A stretch of 64,000 nt of DNA, taken from Leptospira fletcheri. Lineage in GTDB: Bacteria; Spirochaetota; Leptospiria; Leptospirales; Leptospiraceae. The DNA lies in the NCBI RefSeq assembly GCF_004769195.1, contig NZ_RQET01000004.1:62001-126000 (forward strand), in the 5' to 3' direction. Shown in pieces: positions 1 to 8,783 of the stretch (positions are counted from its first letter, which is position 1; each line of letters opens with the position of its first letter). The translations under genes were made by a program, and so were the position numbers. Below the pieces are notes generated by a model. It ran no database searches. It saw only the letters and a list, made by a program, of their open reading frames with translations, and was not told where the DNA came from.

Positions 1-2
1 TC

Positions 3-572
3 GTGGTGTCCGAAAACGAAATCTACGTATCGAACGACCACGGCAAGGGAGGAAAATTCCGCTATTTCATCGACGATCTCTTCGGAATCGCAAGAGCGGA
101 AATATCCCTCTTTGACGGAAAGACTTGGTCCTCTCTAGGAAACCCATTGTATTATGGAAATGGAATATTATTCGTAAAGCAAGCCGACGGAAAAGAGTTC
201 CTATATAGATCGGGATTCATGGATCGATCGGTCTTTAAATTCCGAGTGGACCGGACTTCAGGCAAAATCGCGCTCGGTGACCCCAAAAAGATTTTTCTGG
301 ATACCGGAACGGACAATTTGGAATTGGACGAGCACGGAAGAGTCCTTGTGGTTGGACATACTTCCACATGGAAATTCCTAAGACACGTAAGGAACAAGGA
401 CTACCCTTCTCCTACCGAAGTATTTGCGATTTTTCCCGACGATTCCTTTAAGGAAATCTATGCGAATCCGGGAGAGGAAATATCGGCGGGAAGTACGGCG
501 ATCTCTCACAAAGACAAATTATATATTTCTCAAGTTTTCAACGATTTCGTTCTGACCTGTTCCGAAAAATAG
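3..572 (+). CDS. Paraoxonase/arylesterase-like beta-propeller hydrolase, 3' part only
   Basis: The gene enters from the left edge, so only the C-terminal half (about 189 residues) is present. It aligns by eye with serum paraoxonase (PON) and arylesterases: YVSNDHG corresponds to the PON TNDHYF calcium-site strand, YYGNGI to the Asn-bearing ANGI strand, and DTGTDNLELDEHG to the VDNISVDPETG strand. The ending SQVFNDFVLTC resembles the PON C-terminus. PON enzymes are six-bladed propellers that hydrolyse lactones and aryl esters with bound calcium. The natural substrate here is unknown. A promoter, start and any signal peptide lie outside the window. Confidence 0.75.
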   Translation: MVSENEIYVSNDHGKGGKFRYFIDDLFGIARAEISLFDGKTWSSLGNPLYYGNGILFVKQADGKEFLYRSGFMDRSVFKFRVDRTSGKIALGDPKKIFLDTGTDNLELDEHGRVLVVGHTSTWKFLRHVRNKDYPSPTEVFAIFPDDSFKEIYANPGEEISAGSTAISHKDKLYISQVFNDFVLTCSEK

Positions 573-635
573 GTCCTCCTCGATTCTCACAGTTGTTTTC
601 TTGCCGAATTTTACCGGAAATCGAGGATAGTAGGT

Positions 636-1127
636 ATGGAAATCACTAAAACTCCCAAGGATTCCGCGGTGGAGACCAGGCATATCGTAATGCCGGACCA
701 CGCAAACCACTACGGAACTCTTTTCGGGGGAATCTTAATGTCTTGGATAGACTTGATCGCTGTAATGGTCGCCCAAAGACATTGCGGTCGAGAAGCTGTC
801 ACCGCCAGCGTGGACAAATTGAATTTTTTAGAACCTATCTCCGTGGGGGATCATGTCATCCTGAAAGCCTCGGCGAATTATACGGGACGTTCCTCTATGG
901 AAATAGGAGTCCAAGTCTCCAAGGAAAATCCTTATACCGGAAAGACCGTCCGTGCAACGACTGCATACCTGACTTTCGTCGCGCTGGATGAAAACAAGAA
1001 GCCCTGTCCGATTCCGAAATTACAGCCCGAAACGGACATGGAAAAGAGAAGATTCCAAAATGCGATTCTCCGTCAGGAATCGAACCGCGAGCTTCTCAAA
1101 AAGATCAAGGAAAAAGGAATTCCCTGA
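636..1127 (+). CDS. Acyl-CoA thioesterase, hotdog fold (YciA/BFIT type)
   Basis: This 163-residue single-hotdog protein hydrolyses acyl-CoA to free acid and CoA in the cytoplasm. The signature HANHYGTLFGGILMSWID near residues 23-40 holds the Asn and Asp positions and the G-G-x-L-M-x-W-x-D helix typical of the acyl-CoA hydrolase family. TASVDKLNFLEPISVGD follows as the second conserved strand block. The length matches the family. It ends 4 bases from the stop of the convergent SGNH gene. The chain-length preference cannot be read from sequence. Confidence 0.88.
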   Translation: MEITKTPKDSAVETRHIVMPDHANHYGTLFGGILMSWIDLIAVMVAQRHCGREAVTASVDKLNFLEPISVGDHVILKASANYTGRSSMEIGVQVSKENPYTGKTVRATTAYLTFVALDENKKPCPIPKLQPETDMEKRRFQNAILRQESNRELLKKIKEKGIP

Positions 1128-1131
1128 GACG

Positions 1132-1776
1132 CTAAAGCGGGAGGCCCGTAATCCTTCCGATCGCTTGGATATAAACGGATTTCATGATCGCAATTCCGGC
1201 AGGGTCCGGATGGATCGGATCCGATAGAGGGTATAAATGAATACCGTTTTCCTGTTGCAGAAACGGCGTTTCCATATCCGCAATCGGATGGGAAGCGGAA
1301 AGTCCTTTTAGATATTTGTTGATCGTCAGCACTCCCGTTCGAAAGCCTGGGTCAGTAGGAGGAGGTAGCACGGTGATCAGCAAAACCGCGTTTGTCCGGA
1401 TCGAAAGATCCGAAATCAATCTGTCGTAATTTCCCGGAAATTGATCCGTAGGATAGGAGGAAACGTCGTTGGTCCCCAACTCGATGATGATGATTCTCGG
1501 GGCATTGGTCAAAGCGGTGTCCAATTTTTGAGACCAATCCGGAACGGTGCTGCCGGTAATGCAGACGTTTAAGACTTGAAAACCGGAACCTAGGCCGTCT
1601 GCCAGATCGAAAGCCTGGGATCTCTCGCAAAGAGAATCTCCGATGACGGAAACCGGAATCGAAGTCGCTAAAGATAACAGTGCGGTCAGGTCCGACTCCT
1701 TTTTTTGAGAATAGCATCCCAAACAAAAAAGGACCAAGTTACATCCGAGAAAAACTCTAAGTCGTGACATTCTCAT
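1132..1776 (-). CDS. SGNH/GDSL-family hydrolase, predicted lipoprotein
   Basis: This 214-residue protein has a short hydrophobic leader ending in LFCLGC, a plausible lipobox, so it is probably lipid-anchored in the envelope. The SGNH blocks are present: VIGDSLCERS with the nucleophilic Ser, ELGTNDVSSYP with the oxyanion Asn, and DPIHPDPAG with the Asp-His pair. Family members are esterases, often removing O-acyl groups from glycans or lipids. The ATG overlaps the upstream GT39 stop as ATGA, so the two are translationally coupled. A role acting on the same glycan as the glycosyltransferase is inference. Confidence 0.82.
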   Translation of the reverse strand: MRMSRLRVFLGCNLVLFCLGCYSQKKESDLTALLSLATSIPVSVIGDSLCERSQAFDLADGLGSGFQVLNVCITGSTVPDWSQKLDTALTNAPRIIIIELGTNDVSSYPTDQFPGNYDRLISDLSIRTNAVLLITVLPPPTDPGFRTGVLTINKYLKGLSASHPIADMETPFLQQENGIHLYPLSDPIHPDPAGIAIMKSVYIQAIGRITGLPL

Positions 1777-3281
1777 TTTCTCAGATACAACACCGCTTCC
1801 GCCCTCACCAATTTTCTAGGAGTGGAAGGCTCGACCGAAACCGTTTTTGTCTTAAAACGGTGCGAGTTCTCGGTTAAAAATTTCTGAACAACCTCGTTCC
1901 TTTTTTGGCCTTCGGAAAATACGAAAGCGTCCACGGTGTCTAAGGTAGCGGAAAAATCCTCCGCAGGAATCGGTAATTCTCCGGGAATAAATTCCATGAT
2001 TCGGGCCTCGGGCAACGCCTCAGCGATCCGAAAATAGGGATCCGGGATCGCTTGCAGATAGATTTTCTTGGATCCTTTCAGTTCGGTGATGAGGGCTTCG
2101 GAAAACTTGGATCCCAAATCGAAATCCCTATTAGCGAAACCGATCTTTCGATACGCGTAAAACAGAACATATAAATTACAAAAAACTAATAATGCAGCGA
2201 CATATTGGATCCTTCTGCTCCGGATTCTCTCGAAAAAAAATCCTCCTAACGCGGACAAAGGAATGCATAAATACATCACATAATAATATTCCGTAGACAA
2301 AACAAGGAAAAGCAGAACTGCGGAGAACCAGAGAAAAAAGAAAAAGGCCAAAACTTTCCTTTCCAGGAGTTCTCTGCGAACGACCCACAGGCCTAAGGCC
2401 AGAGCCGAATAAAACCAAATTCTGGAACCGGGACTTTCGTATCCTCCCAACAGGACCTTCAGCTTCGTAACCGGAGAAAACGTCTGAAAAAGTTCCCGTT
2501 TCCTACCGAACTGCGCTCCGAATTGGTATGCGAACAAATCCCAATTCGGATGGATCCAAATCAGCCACGAAAACAAAACGCAGGCCCCGCCGAACCAAAA
2601 AGACCAAACCTTCCAACCTCTAGCTTTATGGATCAGAAACAGAACCGGAATCCCGAAAACCGCCGCGAACGGATGGGACAAAAAGGAAAGGCCCAAAAAG
2701 AATCCGGCCAAAAAACCTTCGAATCCGGAAAGAATGCCCGTGTTTCCTCGGCCCCAATCCGCTTTCCTGGAAAGCACCCAAAAACAAGCCAGAGCCCAGA
2801 AAAGACAGAGAGATTCCATTCTCGCAGTCCAGCCAACTCTTAAAAATAACAGGTCCGTTCCGAGTAAGAGGCAGGCCCCGAGTCGGGCTCTCGGCGAATA
2901 CCCGACTTCCCTTAACAACAACCAAAAAAGCCAGATAGATCCGAGGGAAACCGACGCCGAAAAAAAACGAAGCGTCTCCAATCCTCCTCCGAATACGGAC
3001 AGAACAGCTCCGTTCACGATAAAGAATAAAGGAGGCATCCAAAGAGTCTTCGTCTCCATTCCTCGAATGAGTCCTTCCAGAACGAGGGTGCGGAAGGACC
3101 CGTTTACGGAAAAGTCCCAAGACGGAGCATAAAACAAAACCTCATCCGGCCAAACCGGAGGAAACTCGGTACCGGAAAAGCGAAACGCTAAACCATATAT
3201 AACGGAAAGGAAAATTAGGCCGAAAAAGGAGACGGCGGAATACGATCGATCTGAATTGCCGGATTCAGGAGACTGGGTCAT
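1773..3281 (-). CDS. GT39-like membrane glycosyltransferase (dolichyl-P-mannose mannosyltransferase superfamily)
   Basis: About 502 residues with many hydrophobic segments. The opening layout is that of PMT_2/ArnT-like transferases: a first membrane helix, then a periplasmic loop with WPDEVLFYAPSW, where acidic residues are expected at the active site. These enzymes move a sugar from a polyprenyl-phosphate carrier to protein or lipid outside the inner membrane. The open frame extends upstream to 3407, inside the STAS gene. The ATG at 3281 is preferred because GGGAG lies a few bases upstream and it begins 20 bases after the STAS stop. Donor and acceptor are unknown. Confidence 0.8.
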   Translation of the reverse strand: MTQSPESGNSDRSYSAVSFFGLIFLSVIYGLAFRFSGTEFPPVWPDEVLFYAPSWDFSVNGSFRTLVLEGLIRGMETKTLWMPPLFFIVNGAVLSVFGGGLETLRFFSASVSLGSIWLFWLLLREVGYSPRARLGACLLLGTDLLFLRVGWTARMESLCLFWALACFWVLSRKADWGRGNTGILSGFEGFLAGFFLGLSFLSHPFAAVFGIPVLFLIHKARGWKVWSFWFGGACVLFSWLIWIHPNWDLFAYQFGAQFGRKRELFQTFSPVTKLKVLLGGYESPGSRIWFYSALALGLWVVRRELLERKVLAFFFFLWFSAVLLFLVLSTEYYYVMYLCIPLSALGGFFFERIRSRRIQYVAALLVFCNLYVLFYAYRKIGFANRDFDLGSKFSEALITELKGSKKIYLQAIPDPYFRIAEALPEARIMEFIPGELPIPAEDFSATLDTVDAFVFSEGQKRNEVVQKFLTENSHRFKTKTVSVEPSTPRKLVRAEAVLYLRK

Positions 3282-3301
3282 AAGGCTCCCGATCGACGAA
3301 C

Positions 3302-3637
3302 CTATTTCAAGGTGGCGACAGCTTCCTGCTCGGTTTCGTAAACTTCGAACAGATCCAATAATTCGACCACGTCGAATACTTTTTTGACGTTGGGAGTAAT
3401 ACAGCAAAGTTTCAATTTCCGACTTTGCTTTTCCAACTCTCGCACCATTCCTACGAAGATGCGAATACCGGAGGAGGAAATGTAGGAAATATTTTGCAGA
3501 TTGATTACGATATCACCTGCGCCCGATTGGACATCGTCCAACAATTTCGCCTCAACCTCATCGGAATGGGTAATATCTAATCTTCCGTCCAACTGAACGA
3601 GAGTGTGTTTCCCGATTTTTTTGGTCTTAATTTCCAA
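3302..3637 (-). CDS. STAS-domain protein (anti-sigma factor antagonist type)
   Basis: A single STAS domain of about 111 residues. The region YISSSGIRIF carries the serine that is phosphorylated in SpoIIAA/RsbV-type switches. Such proteins bind an anti-sigma kinase when dephosphorylated and so release a sigma factor. The frame opens at a TTG at 3652, but a second TTG at 3637 has GGGAG six bases upstream and is the better start. It is the first gene of a likely operon with the GT39 and SGNH genes. No partner kinase is adjacent; a HATPase-only protein occurs at 39.9 kb. Confidence 0.85.
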   Translation of the reverse strand: MEIKTKKIGKHTLVQLDGRLDITHSDEVEAKLLDDVQSGAGDIVINLQNISYISSSGIRIFVGMVRELEKQSRKLKLCCITPNVKKVFDVVELLDLFEVYETEQEAVATLK

Positions 3638-3771
3638 GTGAGGCTCCCGCAAAACGGTTTGGGAAGCGTCTCCCTTCCATTGTTACAAAAATGGAAAAGA
3701 AACGCTCTCTCCAGACTAAAATAGGGAGGAAATAAGGTTTTACAACAAATTTTTAACGTTTCTCTCTTGGT

Positions 3772-4467
3772 TCAAGCTGCCAAAGAAAGGATTTCATCCA
3801 GAGGAAAGGAATCTCCCTGACTCGGCAAAGGAACCCCGCTCAGGAGCGCATCCACAGAACGAGTGGAACACAAACCGAGTTGGTGCTGGATTTTTTTCCG
3901 CCCCCAACCGACTTCCCGCAAATGGGTCGCCAAAGAACGACGCAAAATCGTAATACTCACCGATAGCCCCGTCTCTTTTTCCAGCTTGGAAAACATTTTC
4001 TGAATCGTGCGAGGATGGACGTTTCCGTTCCGACCGGAAAATAAAAACTCGTCTCCGGATTTTCTTTCACAAGCGAACCACAATAGTCTTCGGAGAGAAA
4101 GAGAGCAAGTTAAGGAAAGATCGCGAGTCTCCGATTTTTTGGAACTACCGATATGAACGAGGTTTTTCTCCCAATCCACATCTCGTACTCGGAGGAAAAC
4201 CAATTCGGAAATGTGAAGACCGAACGAATAAATCATCTGGATCCAAAGAAAATGTCTCTCATTTCCTTTCGCAACTTTGATGATCCGACCCATTTCCTGC
4301 TTGGTCAAATAGGCCTTGCGCGTCTCCTTAGAAAGAGAACCCGCCTCTAGAAGTTCTGTCGGCTGCAAAGAATCTACTGAATTCATTTTTTGATTTTTTC
4401 CTTTAAACCATTTCATTTTGGTGGAATCTCTCACTGATAAAGAGTGGGAAAAGTAGAATTTGGGCAA
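3772..4467 (-). CDS. Tyrosine recombinase homologue lacking catalytic residues
   Basis: A 231-residue protein with the fold signature of XerC/XerD-type recombinases but most of the active site changed. The box I sequence YSFGLHISELVFLR has His where the catalytic Arg belongs (CAC, one transition from CGC). In box II, TILRRSLATHL keeps the Arg, but the preceding His is Thr. LGH has become LGL, and the segment that should hold the nucleophilic Tyr reads SVDALLSG. The beta-hairpin Lys (SSKKSETRDL) survives. The frame is intact, which suggests a retained DNA-binding or structural role. The start is uncertain: TTG at 4467, with ATGs at 4416 and 4389. Confidence 0.72.
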   Translation of the reverse strand: MPKFYFSHSLSVRDSTKMKWFKGKNQKMNSVDSLQPTELLEAGSLSKETRKAYLTKQEMGRIIKVAKGNERHFLWIQMIYSFGLHISELVFLRVRDVDWEKNLVHIGSSKKSETRDLSLTCSLSLRRLLWFACERKSGDEFLFSGRNGNVHPRTIQKMFSKLEKETGLSVSITILRRSLATHLREVGWGRKKIQHQLGLCSTRSVDALLSGVPLPSQGDSFPLDEILSLAA

Positions 4468-4694
4468 ATCTCCAAGAGCATCGCGGAAAAGACATTACCC
4501 GGTCAGAACATCACATGGCTGCTGTAATCCATATTCCGCCAGCATTCTCAAAATTCTCTTGATTTCAAATAAGAGACGATCGCTACGAAAGAGCTCTTTT
4601 GCGTGTCCGATTTTTGGCCCCTGGGTTCGAAAATTCAAAAAACGTCATAAAAATGTTATCGACCCTTAACCGAATGTTAGTCCGATACGTTTGT
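4468..4694. other. Divergent intergenic region
   Basis: About 230 bases separate the recombinase homologue and the hydrolase, which read away from each other. Both promoters must lie here. I see no near-consensus promoter, strong hairpin or repeat. Confidence 0.4.
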
Positions 4695-5765
4695 ATGAAA
4701 TATTTTATAGAAGCCGCTCTTTTTGCCCTCTACTGCCAACGCCCTGAACCGCCGAGAGCGCAGGAAGACGAGATTCTAATTTCACTCCCGAACAAGAAAA
4801 TCCCTGCGATACTCTACACACCCAAGAACACACCCAAAGGAACCATATTAGCCGTAAACGGACTAGCTTATCTAGGAAATAAGGATCCGAGATTCGCCGC
4901 AGTCTGTAAGTCCGCTTGCGCCGTAGGTTACACGGTTATTTCCCCTCTTCTTAAGGAAGTCACCGAATTCAAGATAGAAAAGGAAACGATAGATACGATC
5001 CGGGAGATGATTTTGGCGGTATCCTCAGATCCTAATTATTCTCCGAAAGGAAAAATCTCCTACATTGCGCCCTCGTTTTCGGGAAGCATGGGATTGATTG
5101 CCGCCTCCGCACCGGAAGTAAAAGGGAGATTGGAGTCCATTCTGACCATCGGAGCTTACTGCAACGTGCAAAGCACCCTAGATTATGTGATGACCTCTCC
5201 GGAAGGAGACGAGTACGGCCGCATGATTCTACTTTATAATTTTATAAAATTTCAAATGGGAGAAAACCGGGAAATCGAATCCGCACTGAAAGCTTGCGTG
5301 ATGGACGGCAGTTACGGAAGAGATTCGTTGGAATTACCTTCGGTTCTCGAATCGATAAAACCCGCGAACCGCAAAATATTCGAAAACCTGCGGGACGATC
5401 CGGAATATAGACTGGAAATCTGGAAGAAAATCGTGGAAAACGCGGGAAAGAAAGCCTCTTTTCTGAAAGACCTGGAAGTGGAGGACAAGCTGAATTCCAT
5501 CTCCTGTTCGATTTCAGTGGTCCACGGATTAGGGGATAAGGTGGTTCCCCCCCAGCAAGCCGTCAGAATCGCGGAATGTCTGGAAAAGGACAAGGTAAGA
5601 CTGATCTTAACTCCTCTGATCTCTCATGGAGACGTGGGAATTTCCCTGAAAACAATCCCGAAGATCTTCGATCTGATCAATGGATTCGCTTTCTTTTTCA
5701 AACAGATAGGCAGATCCAGGTTTTCATCGGCGCAAAAAAGGGATCCGGAATCCGTAGCGGCTTAA
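4695..5765 (+). CDS. Alpha/beta-hydrolase-like protein, possible lipoprotein
   Basis: About 356 residues from the ATG at 4695. The N-terminus MKYFIEAALFALYC could be a lipoprotein leader, although Tyr before the Cys is unusual. The body looks like an alpha/beta hydrolase: GTILAVNGLAYLG as the oxyanion strand, YIAPSFSGSMGL with a Ser in nucleophile-elbow position (SFSGS rather than GxSxG), VVHGLGDKVVPP as the acid strand, and LISHGDVG with the terminal His. The frame is open from 4599, with other ATGs at 4650 and 4674 and no good ribosome site at any. The substrate is unknown. Its stop is 9 bases from the convergent SET gene. Confidence 0.62.
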   Translation: MKYFIEAALFALYCQRPEPPRAQEDEILISLPNKKIPAILYTPKNTPKGTILAVNGLAYLGNKDPRFAAVCKSACAVGYTVISPLLKEVTEFKIEKETIDTIREMILAVSSDPNYSPKGKISYIAPSFSGSMGLIAASAPEVKGRLESILTIGAYCNVQSTLDYVMTSPEGDEYGRMILLYNFIKFQMGENREIESALKACVMDGSYGRDSLELPSVLESIKPANRKIFENLRDDPEYRLEIWKKIVENAGKKASFLKDLEVEDKLNSISCSISVVHGLGDKVVPPQQAVRIAECLEKDKVRLILTPLISHGDVGISLKTIPKIFDLINGFAFFFKQIGRSRFSSAQKRDPESVAA

Positions 5766-5774
5766 CGTTCGGAC

Positions 5775-6206
5775 TCAGTTCCTTTCGACGGGAGAAACGT
5801 CCACGTTGATCCAGTATTCGTCCCCATAATCGAAGAAGAGTTCTTCACCGGCTTTGATCTTGCGAAGGGCTTCGAATCGAGCGGTCTTCCAACGGGTAGA
5901 TACCACTAATTTAATATTCGGTTTGGTACTATGGTTGATATAACGGGTATAGTTTGACTCTTTTCCTTCCCCGTAAATCCAATGGTCCTTACAAATCCAA
6001 AGTAGATATTTCGATTCGCAGTATTTGGAGGAGTTAGCAGACTTATCATCGAGAACACGACCCGTGTAAAAACCTACCGTATCGCCTTTTTGAACATCAG
6101 CCTTCGGAAAAAGTCCCATGCCTATTCCGGGGATATGTGATTCCCGAATCTCGAAGTCTACTCCCTTCAATATCCTACGGCGAAGCCGTTTACGTTGTAC
6201 CTGCAT
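5775..6206 (-). CDS. SET-domain protein (putative lysine methyltransferase)
   Basis: A small protein of about 143 residues that is almost entirely a SET domain. [16 protein letters not shown] near the N-terminus is the SAM-contacting GxG strand, YINHSTKPN is the NHS pseudoknot motif, and [13 protein letters not shown] carries the catalytic-site Tyr. No pre-SET or post-SET Cys cluster is visible. SET enzymes transfer methyl groups from SAM to protein lysines; the bacterial targets are mostly undefined. The frame opens at a TTG at 6233, but the ATG at 6206 is the more likely start. It is divergent from rppH. Confidence 0.82.
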   Translation of the reverse strand: MQVQRKRLRRRILKGVDFEIRESHIPGIGMGLFPKADVQKGDTVGFYTGRVLDDKSANSSKYCESKYLLWICKDHWIYGEGKESNYTRYINHSTKPNIKLVVSTRWKTARFEALRKIKAGEELFFDYGDEYWINVDVSPVERN

Positions 6207-6376
6207 CTCCGAAATACGATCCCCCCAAAACAACAGAGCTTTTGTCCCAATGAATAGGAAGGCTTCACTTTGTCCATCCTCTATTGATTTATACGAACCT
6301 GTCGAATGATCTACATCTCTTAACGGTAGGGAAACCGCTTGTCGGAGAAACTAAGTAAAGTTTTTATTCCTATAGG

Positions 6377-6862
6377 ATGGAAAAACCTTATAGAAAAAAC
6401 GTCGGGATGGTAGTGTTTAACGCTAGAGGGGAAGTGTTAGTGGGAGAAAGAACGAACTTTCGGGGTTCGTGGCAATTCCCGCAAGGTGGAATCGACGAAG
6501 GGGAAGAAGCGGAATCAGCGGCAGCTCGGGAACTGCACGAAGAGGTAGGGGTTTCTAACGCTAAAATCGTATATGAGTACCCGGATTGGATCCAGTATGA
6601 CTTTCCTAAGACCCTTCCCTTGAATAAGCATCTCCGAAAATTCAAAGGGCAGAGTCAAAAATGGTTCCTACTGTTTTGGAACGGCTCTGCGGAGGATTGC
6701 AAACTGGATATTCATGAGCGGGAATTCGAGCAGGTTCGGTTCATTCCGTTAAGGGATTGCCTTTCGACCGTTGTATCCTTTAAAAGAGAGGTGTACCGAA
6801 AGCTTGTGGAAACATTCGAACCGGTAATACGATCTTATTTGGATTCGGAGAGAATATCATGA
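6377..6862 (+). CDS. rppH: RNA 5'-pyrophosphohydrolase (Nudix, RppH type)
   Basis: The 161-residue protein opens [15 protein letters not shown], the layout of RppH/NudH. The Nudix box runs from [13 protein letters not shown] to RELHEEVGV (G-x5-E-x7-R-E-x2-E-E-x-G), and GSWQFPQGG and YDFP are typical RppH positions. The enzyme removes pyrophosphate from the 5' triphosphate of mRNA and so starts RNase E-type decay. Ap5A hydrolysis is the other activity known for the family. The stop overlaps the start of the globin gene as ATGA, so the two are probably co-translated. Confidence 0.9.
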   Translation: MEKPYRKNVGMVVFNARGEVLVGERTNFRGSWQFPQGGIDEGEEAESAAARELHEEVGVSNAKIVYEYPDWIQYDFPKTLPLNKHLRKFKGQSQKWFLLFWNGSAEDCKLDIHEREFEQVRFIPLRDCLSTVVSFKREVYRKLVETFEPVIRSYLDSERIS

Positions 6863-7287
6863 ACGACGATCCGATCTATGTTCCTCCTGGAGGACCTCCT
6901 CCTGCGGACCCAAGATTGAGATCCTTGTACGTGAAATTAGGGGAAGAGAAAATACGCCTCTTAGTCGACGAGTTCTATCGGAACATTGCCTCTAGTCCGA
7001 TCGTCCGGATGTTTCCGGAAAAGTTGGAGGAAAGTTCGGTCAAATCGGCCGATTTTTTAATCCAGGTACTCGGAGGACCTCCGTACTACGTGGAGCGTTA
7101 CGGATCTCCCAAAATGAGAGCTCGCCATCTTGCTTTTCCTATAGACGAAAAAGCGCGAAGAGCTTGGCTTTCCTGTTATCGGAAAGCGATCCAAATCTGG
7201 GACGCGGATCCCGAAACCAAGGAGATTCTTTGGGATTTTTTGGAAAGCTTTTCCTCTTGGATGGTAAACAAGTCTACAGACGATTGA
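6859..7287 (+). CDS. Truncated haemoglobin, group II (TrHbO-like)
   Basis: A 142-residue 2-on-2 globin. After a Pro-rich start, the conserved block [19 protein letters not shown] followed by LAFPI contains the proximal His (RARH) and the group II GGP motif, and [10 protein letters not shown] supplies the G-helix Trp. Group II truncated globins bind oxygen or NO and are linked to redox or nitrosative stress. It overlaps rppH by 4 bases, a conserved-looking but functionally unexplained pairing. The length is slightly above the usual 120-135 because of the N-terminal extension. Confidence 0.87.
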   Translation: MNDDPIYVPPGGPPPADPRLRSLYVKLGEEKIRLLVDEFYRNIASSPIVRMFPEKLEESSVKSADFLIQVLGGPPYYVERYGSPKMRARHLAFPIDEKARRAWLSCYRKAIQIWDADPETKEILWDFLESFSSWMVNKSTDD

Positions 7288-7343
7288 TTTCTTGTTTCAA
7301 ATCCTACAGCAATCGGTGAAACTCTACTTTATCGAGGATCGGA

Positions 7344-7631
7344 ATGGCGACGAAAAACCAAACAAGAGCAAAAATAAGGATCCGAGGAGCCGTCCAAGGC
7401 GTGGGGTTTCGCTATTTCGTTCTGCAAAGAGCCCAAGAATGTAGGTTGACCGGTTACACGATGAATCTCCCAAGCGGAGAAGTAGAAGTGGTTGTGGAAG
7501 GCGACAAAGTCTTCATCGAAGACTTATACAAAGCGGTACAGAGAGGCCCCTCGAAAGCGAAAGTTGCCGAGACCACGATCCTATGGGAAGAGCCCAAGGG
7601 AAATTTTAGAACTTTCGAGATCAAACGTTAA
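7344..7631 (+). CDS. acyP: Acylphosphatase
   Basis: A 95-residue protein that matches acylphosphatase along its length. RIRGAVQGVGFRYF holds the phosphate-binding loop and catalytic Arg, and GYTMNLPSGEVEVVVEG holds the catalytic Asn. The enzyme hydrolyses carboxyl-phosphate bonds such as acetyl phosphate or carbamoyl phosphate in the cytoplasm. It lies 56 bases after the globin gene on the same strand and may share its transcript. Confidence 0.93.
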   Translation: MATKNQTRAKIRIRGAVQGVGFRYFVLQRAQECRLTGYTMNLPSGEVEVVVEGDKVFIEDLYKAVQRGPSKAKVAETTILWEEPKGNFRTFEIKR

Positions 7632-7660
7632 ACGAATAAAATCACCGATAAAAAGAAAGC

Positions 7661-8770
7661 ATGTTTGAAAAACGGATGGGACGGTTTCGTGAAATAAAAG
7701 CTGACTTACTTTTAACCGTTTCTCTTATATGTCTGTCCCTTTTCCCTTTTGCATCCTCTTCGGGTGTAAATCTGACTCAGAATAATTCGTCTTCCATTTA
7801 CATAGTCCAGGAAGACAAAGGAATCCTAAGACTGATATCCGTTTCTCCCAATAGCGGTAAGACCCGTCTAGTTTATACCGGAGCATTGGAAAAAGGACTC
7901 CCCGTATTCCGAAAGCAGAATCTCATCCTCTTCAAAACCTCCAAAGAACTTTTATTGTTCAATCTCGGTTTGGGCAAAAGCGAAACCATTCTCGGGTCCC
8001 AGGACGCATTTCCGGGGAATTCCGGTTTTTTTAAAGAGAAACCTTGGCTTTTGTTTTCCCGGAAATCGAACCATAGATGGGAAACTATTCTGTATGATTA
8101 CGAAAAACGAAAAGAGGAGAAAGTTCTCCCCGGAACGCAACCGTTTCTGTCCGCCGACCATCGATACGTATTTCTGATCGGGAACGAAGTCAGATACTCC
8201 GAACACGGGGAGGATTCGCTGCGTGTTCCCATCCATAGATATGAACCGGAAACGGATTCCTTGGTCACAATAGCTTGGGTGGAATCCGGAAAGGAAAAAC
8301 TGCAACTGCTGGATGTCTATGGACTTTCGGACGATCTAATCGTAGTACGTGCGGCTACCGAAAAGGAAAATCGACTCTATCACTTAACGGCTTCCCAAGG
8401 AGAATTGGTAAAATTGGATAAGGTCTTTTATCCTTCCAAAACGAACGAGGATCCGAAAGAGCAATTCAATGTAAGCGTAAGCTCGGACGGGAAGACTCTA
8501 GCCTTTACCGAAAGGTCCGAAGGAAAATTCGGTTATCTCGTTGTGATCGATCTAGTTTTGAAACAGAGGTTCGAATCCGCTTATTTAGGCTCCTTTCCCG
8601 TGATCAAAAACGGAGTCGTCTATTTTCTCTGCGATCCGAAATTCGTAAAGGGAACCAAGGACGCGGAATACAAACCTTATTCCAGCTACACACTCTATTC
8701 TTTGGATTACAAAAAGGACAGAATCCGCGCGATCACTCCCCTTTCCGGTAAAGCGGAAGTTTTGGAATAA
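7661..8770 (+). CDS. Uncharacterised exported protein, probable beta-propeller
   Basis: A 369-residue protein with an N-terminal hydrophobic segment (LLLTVSLICLSLFPFASSSG) that reads as a signal peptide. The rest consists of beta-rich repeats such as FLSADHRYVFLIGNEVRYS, SVSSDGKTLAFTERSEGKFG and FPVIKNGVVYFL, like TolB/WD40-type propeller blades. No catalytic motif is visible. A second ATG five codons in is an alternative start. It is convergent with the next gene, 13 bases away. Function unknown. Confidence 0.62.
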   Translation: MFEKRMGRFREIKADLLLTVSLICLSLFPFASSSGVNLTQNNSSSIYIVQEDKGILRLISVSPNSGKTRLVYTGALEKGLPVFRKQNLILFKTSKELLLFNLGLGKSETILGSQDAFPGNSGFFKEKPWLLFSRKSNHRWETILYDYEKRKEEKVLPGTQPFLSADHRYVFLIGNEVRYSEHGEDSLRVPIHRYEPETDSLVTIAWVESGKEKLQLLDVYGLSDDLIVVRAATEKENRLYHLTASQGELVKLDKVFYPSKTNEDPKEQFNVSVSSDGKTLAFTERSEGKFGYLVVIDLVLKQRFESAYLGSFPVIKNGVVYFLCDPKFVKGTKDAEYKPYSSYTLYSLDYKKDRIRAITPLSGKAEVLE

Positions 8771-8783
8771 GGCTTTTGATGAT

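Noticed and set aside
3650..3684. 7-bp inverted repeat (TTCCATT...AATGGAA) upstream of the STAS gene
   Set aside because: The stem is short and AU-rich with no U-tract in a useful direction, so I do not call it a terminator.
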